Positions 52,841-63,176 of a DNA stretch of 64,000 bases are shown here, in pieces; position 1 is the stretch's first letter, and the number at the start of each line of letters is the position of its first letter. The stretch comes from JAGXKT01 sp964531695 (lineage in GTDB: Bacteria; Planctomycetota; Phycisphaerae; SM23-33), in the NCBI GenBank assembly GCA_964531695.1, contig CAZHEH010000008.1, positions 34,183-98,182 on the forward strand, read 5' to 3'. The translations under genes were made by a program, and so were the position numbers. A model generated the notes under the pieces. The model did not search any database. It was not told where the DNA came from and was given only the letters and a program-made list of their open reading frames with translations.

Positions 52841-54198
52841 CTCTGCGTCTCCTCCGCGGCGACCTCCATGCCGTCCTGGATCTGGGCCTGGCCCTGCGTG
52901 ACGACCTTCTCGCCGGCCGCGAGCCCCTCCAGGACCTCGTGTCGCTCGCCCTCGTTCAGGCCGAGCGTCACGCCGCGCCGCCGCGCCTTGCCGTCTTCCA
53001 CGACGTAGACGTGCGTCTGGCCGCCCACCGTCGACACGGCCGTCTCGGGGATGATCGGCACGTCGCGGCGACGCTCCAGCAGGAAGCGCACCCGCGCGAA
53101 CATGCCCGGCCGAAGCCGCAGCTCGGGGTTGTCGATGCGAACCTCGACCTCGACCATGCGCGTGGCGGGGTCGACCGTCTGGCCGACAAGGTACACGGTC
53201 CCGCTGAACTCGCGGTCCGGCCAGGCATCGACGCGAATGACCGCCTCCGTCTCGCCCCGCCGCAGGTAGCGCAAATGCCGTTCGCTGACGCCGCCGATGA
53301 TCTTGACCGTCTCCAGCCGCCCGATCTGCACCACCGGCGCATCCGAGATGTGGTTGCCCTCGTCCACGTACTTCCGCGTGACGACCCCGGCGATCTGCGC
53401 CCGCACGAAGGCGTCGTCAAGTCGCAATTCCGCCTCCCGCAGCAGGGAGCGGGCCTCGGTGAGTCCGGCCTCGGCGCTGGCAACCTGGGCCTCCGCCTGC
53501 TCGGCACGGGCGCGGGCGTGCTGAACACCCGACCGGGCCTGCGACGCCTGGGCCTGCGCCTTGGCGCGGGCCGCCTCGGCCGCTTCTCGCCGGGTCTTCT
53601 GCTGGTCGAGCTGACGCTGCGTGGCCGCACCTTCCTCGTGAAGCCGCCGATATCGCTCGTGCTCGCGCTTCGCGTCGGCCAGCTCCACCGTCGCCATCCG
53701 CACGCCGGCCTCCGCAACCTCCACCGCGGATTCGGCCTGATCGACCGCCGCCCGCGCAGATGCCGCCGTCTTCCGCGCCGCCTTGACCATCGCCTCGGAG
53801 GACGCGACCCGCGCGCCGGCCGTGTCCACGGCCGCACGCAGCGTCTCGTGCTCGACGACCGCGATCACCGGCAACTCGCCCTCCTCGTCGGGACGGATCG
53901 TCACCCCCTCCTCCACGAGCGTCCCGTCGGGCAGGCGCAGCTTCTCGAGCCGGCCGGCCGTCTCGGGAACGATATCAACCGTCTGAAGCGCCTCGACCTC
54001 GCCGGTGGCGGCGGCCAGCCGTTCCAGCGTGCCGCGCTGGACGGCCGCCACGGTGACCGTCGGCGGGCCCTCGGGGGTCTCCTCCCGTCGGGCGGCGGCC
54101 TGTCGCTCCTGGACGAGACCGTGGATATACCAAGCGGCGCCGCCCACGGCGGCCAGCACCAGGACCACGATCACGGATGTAACCAGTTTCTGCTTCAT
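52837..54198 (-). CDS. RND efflux membrane fusion protein (periplasmic adaptor)
   Basis: 453 residues. N-terminal membrane helix (residues ~6-26), then the lipoyl-like half VAAVQRGTLERLAAATGEVEAL, a very long alpha-helical hairpin (about 110-240) rich in Ala, Glu and Arg (AEQAEAQVASAEAGLTEARSL), the second lipoyl half and a beta barrel (ETVKIIGGVSERHLRYLRRGE). The end of the barrel is marked by VVTQGQAQIQDGMEV. The adaptor bridges the inner-membrane pump and the outer-membrane channel. The hairpin is longer than in AcrA. Overlaps both neighbours by ATGA. Confidence 0.94.
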   Translation of the reverse strand: MKQKLVTSVIVVLVLAAVGGAAWYIHGLVQERQAAARREETPEGPPTVTVAAVQRGTLERLAAATGEVEALQTVDIVPETAGRLEKLRLPDGTLVEEGVTIRPDEEGELPVIAVVEHETLRAAVDTAGARVASSEAMVKAARKTAASARAAVDQAESAVEVAEAGVRMATVELADAKREHERYRRLHEEGAATQRQLDQQKTRREAAEAARAKAQAQASQARSGVQHARARAEQAEAQVASAEAGLTEARSLLREAELRLDDAFVRAQIAGVVTRKYVDEGNHISDAPVVQIGRLETVKIIGGVSERHLRYLRRGETEAVIRVDAWPDREFSGTVYLVGQTVDPATRMVEVEVRIDNPELRLRPGMFARVRFLLERRRDVPIIPETAVSTVGGQTHVYVVEDGKARRRGVTLGLNEGERHEVLEGLAAGEKVVTQGQAQIQDGMEVAAEETQR

Positions 54199-55754
54199 GG
54201 GCTCTGCGTCTCCTCCGGCCGTGCGGGCCGGGTTGCCGGACCTGGCCGGACCTCGGCGTCTTCGCCGAACTGCGTCACGTGGGCCGGACGGACCTCGACG
54301 TCGTCAGTCGCGCCGTGCTCGCCGGCCCCGGGCCCGAGAATGCCCATCGCACGTTGCAGGTCCAGCCGCGCGAGGGTGTGTCCGTAGACCGCCTCGTAGT
54401 ACAGCCCGCGCGCCCGCGTGAGGGCCGCCCGCGCGTCCACGACCTCCACCTCCGTGTTGACGCCCTCGCGGTAGCCGACCTCCGCAAGCCGGAGGCCTTC
54501 CTCCGCCCGTTCGAGGTTCATCCGCTGGGACTCGACGAACTCCTCGGCGTCCCGCAAGCTCAGCATCGCCTGCCGGATTTCCAGCAGCGTGCGCTCCTCG
54601 GCGTCGGCCAGGGCAATCCGCTGCTGCCGCAGGCGGGCCCGCTCCTCGATGATCCTGCCCTCCCGCTCGAGCCCGTCGAAGATCGGCCAGCGCATCTCCA
54701 ACGAGGCGACCCACTCATGGCCCCAGTTCGGCAGCGTCGTGTGCGGGTCGGGTCGGGCCCAGGTGTTGGTGAAGATCGCGTCCACGTCAGGCCAGTAGCG
54801 GCTGCGGGCGATGCGAAGCGCCTCCCGCTGGAGCCGCACGTCCAGCTCGGCGAGGTAGAGGTCCGGGCGGTTCGTGTGGGCGATTCGCACGGCCTCCTCC
54901 AGCACCGGCTTGACCGGCTCGTAGCCCAGCTCGTCCGACAGCGTGACCTCCGCCCGCTGGGAGACGCCCATGGTCTTGAGCAGTCGGGTCTTCGCGAGAT
55001 TCGCGCGATTGCGCTGCTGGATCTCCTCCGCGCGGAAGTTCGACAGCTCGACCTCCGCCCGGAGCACGTCGTAGGGGTACGCGGCGCCGCGGCGGAGCTT
55101 CGCCCGCACATCCTCGAGCTGAGTCCGGGCCGAGACGACCGCCTCGCGGTTGACCGCCTCCAGCCGCCGGGCGAGCAGAACGTCGAAGTAGTTCCGGGCC
55201 ACCTCGTAAATCGTCGTCTGCACCTGTCCGCGGACTTCCTCGTCCGTCCGAAGGTAGAAAAGCTGCGCCGCCCGGATGGCCGCGCCGATGGCCCCCCCGC
55301 GGTACAGCGGCTGACGGATCTCCAGCCCCGCCGAGTAGTTGTCCAGCTCGCCCGTGCTGATCTCGCGGCCCTGGAAGCTGAAGGTCGCGACCTCGTCCAG
55401 GTGCGTGTAGCTCGCCGTGCCCTGAACGCTCGGCAGCGCCTCCGAATAGGCGCCGACGACGCGCCCCCGGCCGATTTCGCGCTGCTCCAGGGCGGCCCGC
55501 AGCGGCTTGTTGTGCAACAGCGCGAGCTTGACCGCATCGGTCAAGGACAGCTCGCCCGAGATCCGAACCTCGTCCGCCCCCTCCCCCGCGGCCCAACGCT
55601 CGTAGGCCACGCGGCGAGCCGAGCCGATTTCCTCGTACATCGCGGACCGCCAGCCGCATCCACACAGGGCCGCGGAGATGCACACCACGGCCGTGCAGGC
55701 AGCCATCACGCGGCGCGCGCGGAATCGAGACGATGTTCGGCCGCCCGTTCTCAT
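54195..55754 (-). CDS. TolC-family outer-membrane efflux lipoprotein
   Basis: 519 residues from ATG 55754. A type II signal with lipobox LCGC (SAALCGCGW) makes it a lipoprotein, as in the OprM/NodT type. Two similar halves of long helices and beta strands follow: SLTDAVKLALLHNKPLRAALEQ, ASYTHLDEVATFSF, IRQPLYRGGAIGAAIRAAQ and, in half two, DIR-like LRLAEVGYREGVNTEVEVVDA. The C-terminus extends beyond the family by ~40 residues. It forms the exit duct for the adaptor and pump encoded next. Starts inside the TetR stop codon. Confidence 0.93.
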   Translation of the reverse strand: MRTGGRTSSRFRARRVMAACTAVVCISAALCGCGWRSAMYEEIGSARRVAYERWAAGEGADEVRISGELSLTDAVKLALLHNKPLRAALEQREIGRGRVVGAYSEALPSVQGTASYTHLDEVATFSFQGREISTGELDNYSAGLEIRQPLYRGGAIGAAIRAAQLFYLRTDEEVRGQVQTTIYEVARNYFDVLLARRLEAVNREAVVSARTQLEDVRAKLRRGAAYPYDVLRAEVELSNFRAEEIQQRNRANLAKTRLLKTMGVSQRAEVTLSDELGYEPVKPVLEEAVRIAHTNRPDLYLAELDVRLQREALRIARSRYWPDVDAIFTNTWARPDPHTTLPNWGHEWVASLEMRWPIFDGLEREGRIIEERARLRQQRIALADAEERTLLEIRQAMLSLRDAEEFVESQRMNLERAEEGLRLAEVGYREGVNTEVEVVDARAALTRARGLYYEAVYGHTLARLDLQRAMGILGPGAGEHGATDDVEVRPAHVTQFGEDAEVRPGPATRPARPEETQSP

Positions 55755-56431
55755 GGCGAATGTGTCCTTTCCGGTCCGGCATCGACGCGCGGCTCGGCCG
55801 CCGCCCCGGCGTCCGTCCTGCGAATCTTGATCCGGCCGATGAACGTTTCCTTGAGCTTCGCGCAACGGACCTCCAGCGGCTCCTCCGGCTCATGCCGAGA
55901 CCAGTACGCCATGAACGCCTTGATGATGCCCTCGAGGCACAGGGCCAGGTAGAACGGGTCCAGCGCGTCGAACACGCCCCGCTCCACGCCGCGGCCGAAG
56001 ACGCCGATGATCTCCTTGCGGTAGCGATCCATGAGTTGCGTCGCCTCCGCCGGCATGGCCTGGCCGAGGTCGAACTGTCCGCCCGGGGTGGCATCCAGCA
56101 CCGCCCGCGCCAGGCCGCGATGGCGCTCCAGGTACTCCAGGTCCACTTCGATGGCCGCGGCAATGGCCTGCTCCGGGTCGTCCCGGCTCAGCACGCGCTG
56201 CTGCGCATCGGCGTAGAGCTGGCCGATGACGCCGTTGATGACCTCCCGATACAACTCCTCCTTGCTCCCGAAGAAGTTGTAGAGCGTCCCGACGGCAAAC
56301 TCGGCCTCCGTGGCGATCTCCTCGACCGTCGCGGCGTGATAGCCCTTGGCCGCGAAGACCCGTTCGCCCGCCTTCAGAATCTCTCGGCGATGGGCCTTGC
56401 GCTCGCGTTCTCGTCTCGAATTGCTTGCCAT
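55751..56431 (-). CDS. TetR-family transcriptional regulator of the efflux operon
   Basis: 226 residues. An N-terminal TetR helix-turn-helix (residues ~15-62: REILKAGERVFAAKGYHAATVEEIA then GTLYNFFGSKEELYREV) is followed by an all-helical ligand-binding domain. It is first in a five-gene operon whose members overlap by ATGA, so it probably represses its own operon and is released by the compounds the pump exports. The C-terminal 25 residues are polar and variable. A strong promoter lies ~175 bp upstream. Confidence 0.93.
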   Translation of the reverse strand: MASNSRRERERKAHRREILKAGERVFAAKGYHAATVEEIATEAEFAVGTLYNFFGSKEELYREVINGVIGQLYADAQQRVLSRDDPEQAIAAAIEVDLEYLERHRGLARAVLDATPGGQFDLGQAMPAEATQLMDRYRKEIIGVFGRGVERGVFDALDPFYLALCLEGIIKAFMAYWSRHEPEEPLEVRCAKLKETFIGRIKIRRTDAGAAAEPRVDAGPERTHSP

Positions 56432-56612
56432 TCTTCCGTCCCGGCGAATCCTGCGGCATCCCGCCAGCCGCCCGTTTCATTCATCGGATTCCGCCTTCAT
56501 GGACTGAGCTAGCATTCAGAGCCAAACCGGCCGGCCGACAATACGCTCTCTGTGAGCTGCGCCTCATCACACAAACCGACCCATCATCTTATGAATCTAT
56601 GCTCATGCGATG

Positions 56613-56642
56613 AATATAGGATCGCTAATGAGGCCCTGTCAA
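56613..56642 (-). promoter_or_regulatory. strong promoter of the efflux operon
   Basis: Minus strand: TTGACA (56642-56637), 18-bp spacer, TATATT (56618-56613). It lies in an AT-rich stretch. Just downstream, ATGAAT occurs twice as a direct repeat (56591 and 56610) around CTATGCTCATGCG, a possible TetR operator. The leader is about 175 nt. Confidence 0.7.
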
Positions 56643-56680
56643 GCGGTTTGCGAGCGGAAAACTTAAGAAAAGCAGGCCGC

Positions 56681-57793
56681 TCAGGCCAGTGAGGCCAGAA
56701 TCTCCAACCCTTGGGCGAGTTGCTCGTCGCTTGTGGCGTAGGAGATGCGGAAGTGCGTGTCCCGCCCCGAGAAGACGTTGCCGGGGATGATCAGCACGTT
56801 GTTCTCGATGGCGCGGGTCACGAAGGCCGTGGCGTCCCCGCCCGGCGCGGGCACGAAGGCGTAGAACGCCCCGGCCGGCTGGATCAACCCGAGCTTCTCG
56901 CCCAGCGCGTCCTGCACCATGTCCCGCTTGCGGCGGTAGGCGGCCACGTGCTCGGAGATGTCCGTGCCCATCGCGACCACCGCCCCCGCCTGGGCCATGC
57001 TCGGGGCGCAGACGAAGCTGTACTGCTGGAGCATGGTCATCTTCTCGAGGATGGGCGCGGGCCCCGTGCACCAGCCGACACGCCAGCCGGTCATCGCGTA
57101 TGCCTTGGAGAAGCCCCGCAGCAGCAGCGTGTTCTCGTAGAGCGAGGCCATCGACGTGAAGCCCGGCTCGTTGTAGCAGAACGCGTCGTAGATCTCGTCG
57201 GAAATCACCAACAGCCCGCGCTCGGAGGCGATGTCCGCGATGCCCTTGAGTTCCTCGGCGGTGTGAACAGCGCCGGTCGGGTTGCTCGGCGAGTTCAGGA
57301 TCAGCAAGCGGGTCTTGTCCGTGATCGCGTCGGCCAGCTTGTCCAAATCCGGCCGGAAGTCCGGATACGTCTCCACCGGCACCGGCACGCCACCGGCCAG
57401 ATGCACCAGGTGGCGGTACATCACGAAGTAGGGGTCGAAGAACACCACCTCGTCACCGGCATCAACCAGCGTCAGCATCGCCAGGACGAGCCCGCCGCTC
57501 GTGCCGGAGGTAATCAGCAGCGGCATGTTGCCCTTCCAGCCGAACTCACGGCAGCAGGCATCCGCCACGGCCTCTCGCAGCGCGGCCGAGCCCTGCGTCT
57601 GCGTATATTTGTTCTCCCCGCGGCGGATGGCGGCGATCGCCTCGTCCTTGACGGGTTCCGGCACGTCGAAGTCCGGCTGCCCGATGGAGAGGTTGATCGG
57701 ATTCTCCATCTTCGCGGCCAGGTCGAACACCTTCCGGATGCCGGAGGCGTCGAGGTGCGTCATGCGTTCGGCGATTCGGTGGCTGTTGGACAT
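56681..57793 (-). CDS. class I PLP-dependent aminotransferase
   Basis: 370 residues from ATG 57793 (the frame is open to 57850). Fold-type I signatures: NLSIGQPDFDVPEPVK, ENKYTQTQGSAALREAV, NSPSNPTGAVH, ISDEIYDAF and the PLP lysine in RGFSKAYAMTGWRVGW, ending RISYATSDEQLAQGLEIL. It is related to the enzyme at 45177-46361 but differs enough to have another substrate; aspartate, alanine or an aromatic amino acid is possible. Located upstream of the efflux operon promoter and transcribed in the same direction. Confidence 0.9.
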   Translation of the reverse strand: MSNSHRIAERMTHLDASGIRKVFDLAAKMENPINLSIGQPDFDVPEPVKDEAIAAIRRGENKYTQTQGSAALREAVADACCREFGWKGNMPLLITSGTSGGLVLAMLTLVDAGDEVVFFDPYFVMYRHLVHLAGGVPVPVETYPDFRPDLDKLADAITDKTRLLILNSPSNPTGAVHTAEELKGIADIASERGLLVISDEIYDAFCYNEPGFTSMASLYENTLLLRGFSKAYAMTGWRVGWCTGPAPILEKMTMLQQYSFVCAPSMAQAGAVVAMGTDISEHVAAYRRKRDMVQDALGEKLGLIQPAGAFYAFVPAPGGDATAFVTRAIENNVLIIPGNVFSGRDTHFRISYATSDEQLAQGLEILASLA

Positions 57794-57875
57794 AACAGGG
57801 CCCTCGTAGTCAACGGGCCGCGGTCGGTCAGCGACGCGCGGCCCGTGCAAATGCCGTCCGGTCGTCCGGTATGGG

Positions 57876-58148
57876 CTATTCCTCGGCCTGTGCGGAGGCC
57901 TCGCCCCCCTCGCCCGCGGCGGCCTCGGCGCCCTCCGCCGCCTCGGCGGCTTCCTCGGGCTGCTCGGTCTTCCTCTTCTTACCGGCCCGAGAGGCGCGGA
58001 CGCGCGTCTTGGGCAGCCCGAGGGGGCTGTCCTCTTCCGGATCGAAGCTGCCTTCTTCGATCATATGGGCGATCCGCTCGGCCCGGGTCATCACGCTGCG
58101 CCGCCCGGCCAGACCGCCGTGCAGCTTGAGTGTCCTGTCCATTGTCAT
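57876..58148 (-). CDS. small basic protein of TIGR04137 type, with acidic C-terminal tail
   Basis: 90 residues from ATG 58148 (GGAG ten bases upstream). The first ~58 residues (DRTLKLHGGLAGRRSVMTRAERI given in part, then FDPEEDSPLGLPKTRVRASRAGKKRK) match the small basic protein reported from Planctomycetes, Verrucomicrobia and Chlamydiae and often found near rRNA-related genes. The remaining ~30 residues are an acidic Glu/Ala/Gly run (EEAAEAAEGAEAAAGEGGEA) that typical family members, being basic throughout, do not carry. Function unknown; a ribosome link is suspected for the family. Confidence 0.75.
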   Translation of the reverse strand: MTMDRTLKLHGGLAGRRSVMTRAERIAHMIEEGSFDPEEDSPLGLPKTRVRASRAGKKRKTEQPEEAAEAAEGAEAAAGEGGEASAQAEE

Positions 58149-58199
58149 AAGGGTCGACTCCGTCTGTGTTTGCTTCCGCCTGTCGGCGGGACCTCGCCT

Positions 58200-59066
58200 C
58201 TAGCCCGGCCTCCTCAGCATCTCGGCCTTGGGCGTCAGTTCGGCGTTACGGGTTCGGCGCTGCTGGAACCGGTATATGCCCACGCCCGAGCGCTGCCGCG
58301 CGTACTGCGCGTATTCTTCGCCCATCCGCTCGATGCTCCGGGCCAGCGCGCGCTGGTCCCGCCCGCTTGGGGTATCGAATGCCTTTTCCATGGACACCAC
58401 GTAATAGCCGCCACCGCGCTGGGGATACGCCTGGGCCGCATGCCCGTGGCTATTGCACCAGGCCCGGATCCGCTGGGCGTCTGCCTTACTCTGGATGCCG
58501 CCCTGGATCACCAGGTAGTACTTCCCGGGAATCGGCTTCGGAATGCCCGCCTGGGGCTCGCCGCCGCCATCGCCCTGCGCGGGCTTGTCGCCGATGTCGG
58601 CCTGCGCGGCGTCCGAATCCGCCGGCTCGCCGCCCGGAGAGGCGGTCCACCGGCCCACCAGGAACGCCAGAATCAGCAGCCCGACCAGACCTACGAGCGT
58701 AACGACCGCCATCGACCCGGTCATGTTCAGGCGAATCCGGTCGCCCATACGGCCGAACGTCGGCTCCGGAGGGCTCGCCGCGTACGGCGAACGCGACACA
58801 CTCGCCCGATGCCGCGCCGCGGCCGCCGACACGACGCCGCCCTGACCCGGCTTGGCCCCCGCCTTCGGAATCGGCGGCGGCTCCGGCGACTGCGCCTGGG
58901 CCTGCACGCCCGCGTCGGCCCGCGGGCCGGGCGGCTCCGGCGCGGCGTCCTGCTCATCTTCCGGGCCCATCCAGCCCGGCACGTGGAGGCCCTGTTCCGG
59001 CTGTCGGGCCTGGCGGTTCTTCGAGATCACCTCGAAGAGGGCTACCGAGTCTTTCTTCTTGCCCAC
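58200..59066 (-). CDS. single-pass protein with SPOR-like C-terminal domain
   Basis: 288 residues from GTG 59066, beginning MGKKKDSVALFEVISKNR, a start I associate with a planctomycete protein group. Residues 18-105 are Pro/Ala-rich and disordered; one hydrophobic helix lies at about 118-140 (VVTLVGLVGLLILAFLVG). After a low-complexity linker, YLVIQGGIQSKADAQRIRAWCNSHGHAAQAYPQ, in part, resembles the SPOR fold that binds denuded peptidoglycan glycans. The stretched polar N-terminus would be cytoplasmic and the SPOR-like part outside. It lies 52 bp upstream of the small basic protein gene. Confidence 0.72.
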   Translation of the reverse strand: MGKKKDSVALFEVISKNRQARQPEQGLHVPGWMGPEDEQDAAPEPPGPRADAGVQAQAQSPEPPPIPKAGAKPGQGGVVSAAAARHRASVSRSPYAASPPEPTFGRMGDRIRLNMTGSMAVVTLVGLVGLLILAFLVGRWTASPGGEPADSDAAQADIGDKPAQGDGGGEPQAGIPKPIPGKYYLVIQGGIQSKADAQRIRAWCNSHGHAAQAYPQRGGGYYVVSMEKAFDTPSGRDQRALARSIERMGEEYAQYARQRSGVGIYRFQQRRTRNAELTPKAEMLRRPG

Positions 59067-59228
59067 GGCTGCGCTCCTGGCATCCTAGCCCGTCTATGCT
59101 ACCGGGGCGCGCCGGCGGTGTCAACGCCGGCCGAGGCGCGGAAGTCGGCCGCAAGCCCCGGCCGCGAAGATGGCGATTCCCCGATGCCGTCCTTCATGTT
59201 ATGGTATCGGAAGTCGAGGGCGATCTGC

Positions 59229-59477
59229 ATGAGAGGTCGGCAAATTCATCGCGTGGGGGCGGCGGCGTGGCTCTGTTGCGCCGTGCTGGCGATCCTGCTG
59301 GCGGGCTGCGGCCCGGCCAAGAAGGTCGGCGGGGCCCTGGAAACCGCGGGCAAGGCCACCGGCAAGGCCGCCGTCACGGCCGGAAAGGCCACCGCCAAGG
59401 CCGCGACCTGGACGGCCGAGAAGGTCAGCGGCAAGGACGACGAGCCGGACGACGACTGCGACAACCACGACGACTGA
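59229..59477 (+). CDS. small lipoprotein with Lys/Ala/Thr-rich repeats
   Basis: 82 residues from ATG 59229 (GAGG upstream). A lipoprotein signal peptide ends in the lipobox LLAGC. The mature part consists of short repeats GKATGKAAVTAGKATAKA, predicted amphipathic helix, followed by the acidic tail DDEPDDDCDNHDD. This resembles short abundant lipoproteins or desiccation-type helices, but no family is recognised. An earlier in-frame ATG at 59184 would hide the signal peptide. The gene precedes aspS by 85 bp. Confidence 0.7.
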   Translation: MRGRQIHRVGAAAWLCCAVLAILLAGCGPAKKVGGALETAGKATGKAAVTAGKATAKAATWTAEKVSGKDDEPDDDCDNHDD

Positions 59478-59562
59478 ACCGTCGTTGCACCCTTCGTGCC
59501 ATCCGCTACACTGTTTCTCCGCGCCGCACGGGCGGCGCTGCTGCCCAACACGAGAGGAAACC

Positions 59563-61374
<1,812 letters not shown>

Positions 61375-61760
61375 CGGGACACAAACCGGCAAGATATATT
61401 CCCGTAGAGCCGCCTTCCTCCGTGTTTTTTGATAGGTGGAAGCACTTATGCCTTGCCGGCGTTGTCAACGCGTTGGACAGGACTCAGCGTCGAAGCCGGA
61501 TACGATTAGTCATTTCCATACCTTGGTTTGCCGGATCTATTGCGACCTTCCTGCTAATTCTCCTCTCTTATCCCTATATTGCCGAAACCGGAATAACTGG
61601 AACCGATACGGCGTTTCCTTTCCTATACCCCAGGGCATTGAGGGGGAGACGGTTTCAAGGGACCGTTTCGCTTCAGGCGATAGAGAAAGGTGGAAGATCC
61701 GGGTGGCCCCGGACGTGGCCGGGGCGAAGCGATGGTTCGTTGCGTAGTGGGGTTGTAAAG
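61375..61760. other. 386-bp AT-richer intergenic island after aspS
   Basis: G+C visibly falls here compared with both neighbours (many AT runs such as ATATATTCC, TTAGTCATTTCC, GCTAATTCTCC). A plus-strand frame runs from aspS antiframe through the island with a hydrophobic stretch, but without a ribosome site or G/C-rich third positions. Nothing is called as a gene before 61761. The compositional change may mark an inserted segment. Confidence 0.5.
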
Positions 61761-61943
61761 ATGATGACCTGTCGCACGGCAAACGACATCGAGATTCATC
61801 TGGACCGGCCGGGGAAGGAAGCGCTGGCATGGCAGACGGCCCAGCAGCTCGAGGCCATTCGCCAGATCCGGCGACGGCTGTCCGGCCGGCACGATCAGCA
61901 GAGCCGCCCCCGGGAGCCGTTCTTCGTGCCGGCGGCCGCGTGA
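61761..61943 (+). CDS. 60-residue protein of unknown function
   Basis: A 60-codon frame from ATG 61761 with normal G/C-rich codons, encoding MTCRTANDIEIHLDRPGKEA then WQTAQQLEAIRQIRRRLSGR and ending PFFVPAAA. It looks helical and charged, with no signal peptide or known motif. The ribosome site is poor (only AAAG before the ATG), and its stop is 5 bp from the stop of the convergent glycosidase gene. It could be a small DNA- or RNA-binding protein, or chance; coding support is from composition only. Confidence 0.45.
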   Translation: MMTCRTANDIEIHLDRPGKEALAWQTAQQLEAIRQIRRRLSGRHDQQSRPREPFFVPAAA

Positions 61944-61948
61944 GGCGT

Positions 61949-63166
61949 TCAGGGGCCTGCTTCGGTCGGCGTATCCGCGTCGGGAGACAGTAGGATCACT
62001 CCCTCGCCGGGGGCAAGCTTCACCTCCGTAACCGCGCCATCAGCCGCGGCATCGCGCATGGGCGGATCGAGTTCCACCGTCCGCGCCTCCTCGGCGTCGG
62101 CCGGCAGCCACAGGACCAGCCCGCCGGCGAAGGCGCGCCGCGCGAGCCGGCCTTCGGCCGGGACACACGGTACATCGACCGGCTCCCCCAGGGGCGCATC
62201 CCACAGTTCGTGCCAGGCGTGCCGATGGCCGTGGGTCGAATCCGAGTACAGGAACGCCATGTCCGTGTAGATCAGCGTTCGGATCAGCTCCCGGCTCATT
62301 TGGTCCGTGTCGGCGCGCTTGCCGAAGACCTCGTTGACGCTGATGCGCGGGCTCCGGAGCTTCGAGTCGATCTCGGCGATGTGGGCGTAGAAGCCCTCCT
62401 CGGTCATCCGCCCGTGGCGATGGTGAATGGAGTCCTCGTACATGATCCCGTTGACATACGGGGCCAGCCACTTCCGGTCCTCCGTCAGCCAGCCGGCATT
62501 GACGAGGATCGGCATCTCGTCGCCGCACATCTCGCGCACGAGCTTGAGCAGCGCGACCCAGGCGATGCGGCTGTCGGCGTCGTACCGGACATTGTCCAGG
62601 AAGACGCCCGCCCGGCCGTCGGTGGCCTCGTGAATCGCGCGGATGCGCCGTGCCACGTGCGTGCCATACTCCGCGTTCGACACGTCCATCTGCCACGTGC
62701 CGGGCCAGAAGCTGCTCTTGCGGCCTTTCTCGTCTCGGAGCCACCACTCGTGGTCCGGCGGATAGGCCTTCTTGTCGTCCTCGAAGAAGTACTGCTCGAC
62801 GAGCACGACGGCATGAGGATTGCGCTCGTGGATCTCGTCGAGCATCTCCCGGGCCCGCTCGGCCGAGCCCTCTTGGAATCGCTCGGCCAGGCCGCGATGC
62901 TCGCCGGCGTCCCACGCCAGGCCGAGATCCTCCGGGCCGATGACAATCACGTCGTGCCGCGCGATGTTGTCCAGCATCCGCTCCCCGCGAATCTCCGCAG
63001 GAGACCAGAGCATGGCGATCCGGGGCATGGTCGCGGCCGGGCGCGTCGTGGACGTCTCGCGGGCCGCCTCGTCGGCCTCCCCGGCATGCTCGGGCTTGTC
63101 GCCGTCGGCGGCAAGCGCAAGGGCCAGAAGCCCACACAGCGGCAGGCAGGCGAAGATCGACTTCAT
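61949..63166 (-). CDS. exported putative glycoside hydrolase (TIM-barrel, GHL15/GH114-like)
   Basis: 405 residues from ATG 63166, where a signal peptide begins (MKSIFACLPLCGLLALALAA). After an Ala/Thr-rich linker the protein reads as an (alpha/beta)8 barrel: RIAMLWSPAEIRGERMLDNI, VIVIGPEDLGLAWD, FLDNVRYDADSRIAW with an Asp pair at the end of a strand, PILVNAGWL, VNGIMYEDS with a Glu/Asp pair, and ISVNEVFGKRAD. This pattern resembles putative glycosyl hydrolase families 15-like (PF14885) and GH114, but I cannot fix the family or substrate. The C-terminal 100 residues form a beta domain (LVLWLPADAEEARTVELDP). Def begins 10 bp from its signal-peptide end on the same strand. Confidence 0.72.
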   Translation of the reverse strand: MKSIFACLPLCGLLALALAADGDKPEHAGEADEAARETSTTRPAATMPRIAMLWSPAEIRGERMLDNIARHDVIVIGPEDLGLAWDAGEHRGLAERFQEGSAERAREMLDEIHERNPHAVVLVEQYFFEDDKKAYPPDHEWWLRDEKGRKSSFWPGTWQMDVSNAEYGTHVARRIRAIHEATDGRAGVFLDNVRYDADSRIAWVALLKLVREMCGDEMPILVNAGWLTEDRKWLAPYVNGIMYEDSIHHRHGRMTEEGFYAHIAEIDSKLRSPRISVNEVFGKRADTDQMSRELIRTLIYTDMAFLYSDSTHGHRHAWHELWDAPLGEPVDVPCVPAEGRLARRAFAGGLVLWLPADAEEARTVELDPPMRDAAADGAVTEVKLAPGEGVILLSPDADTPTEAGP

Positions 63167-63176
63167 CGTACGTCCC

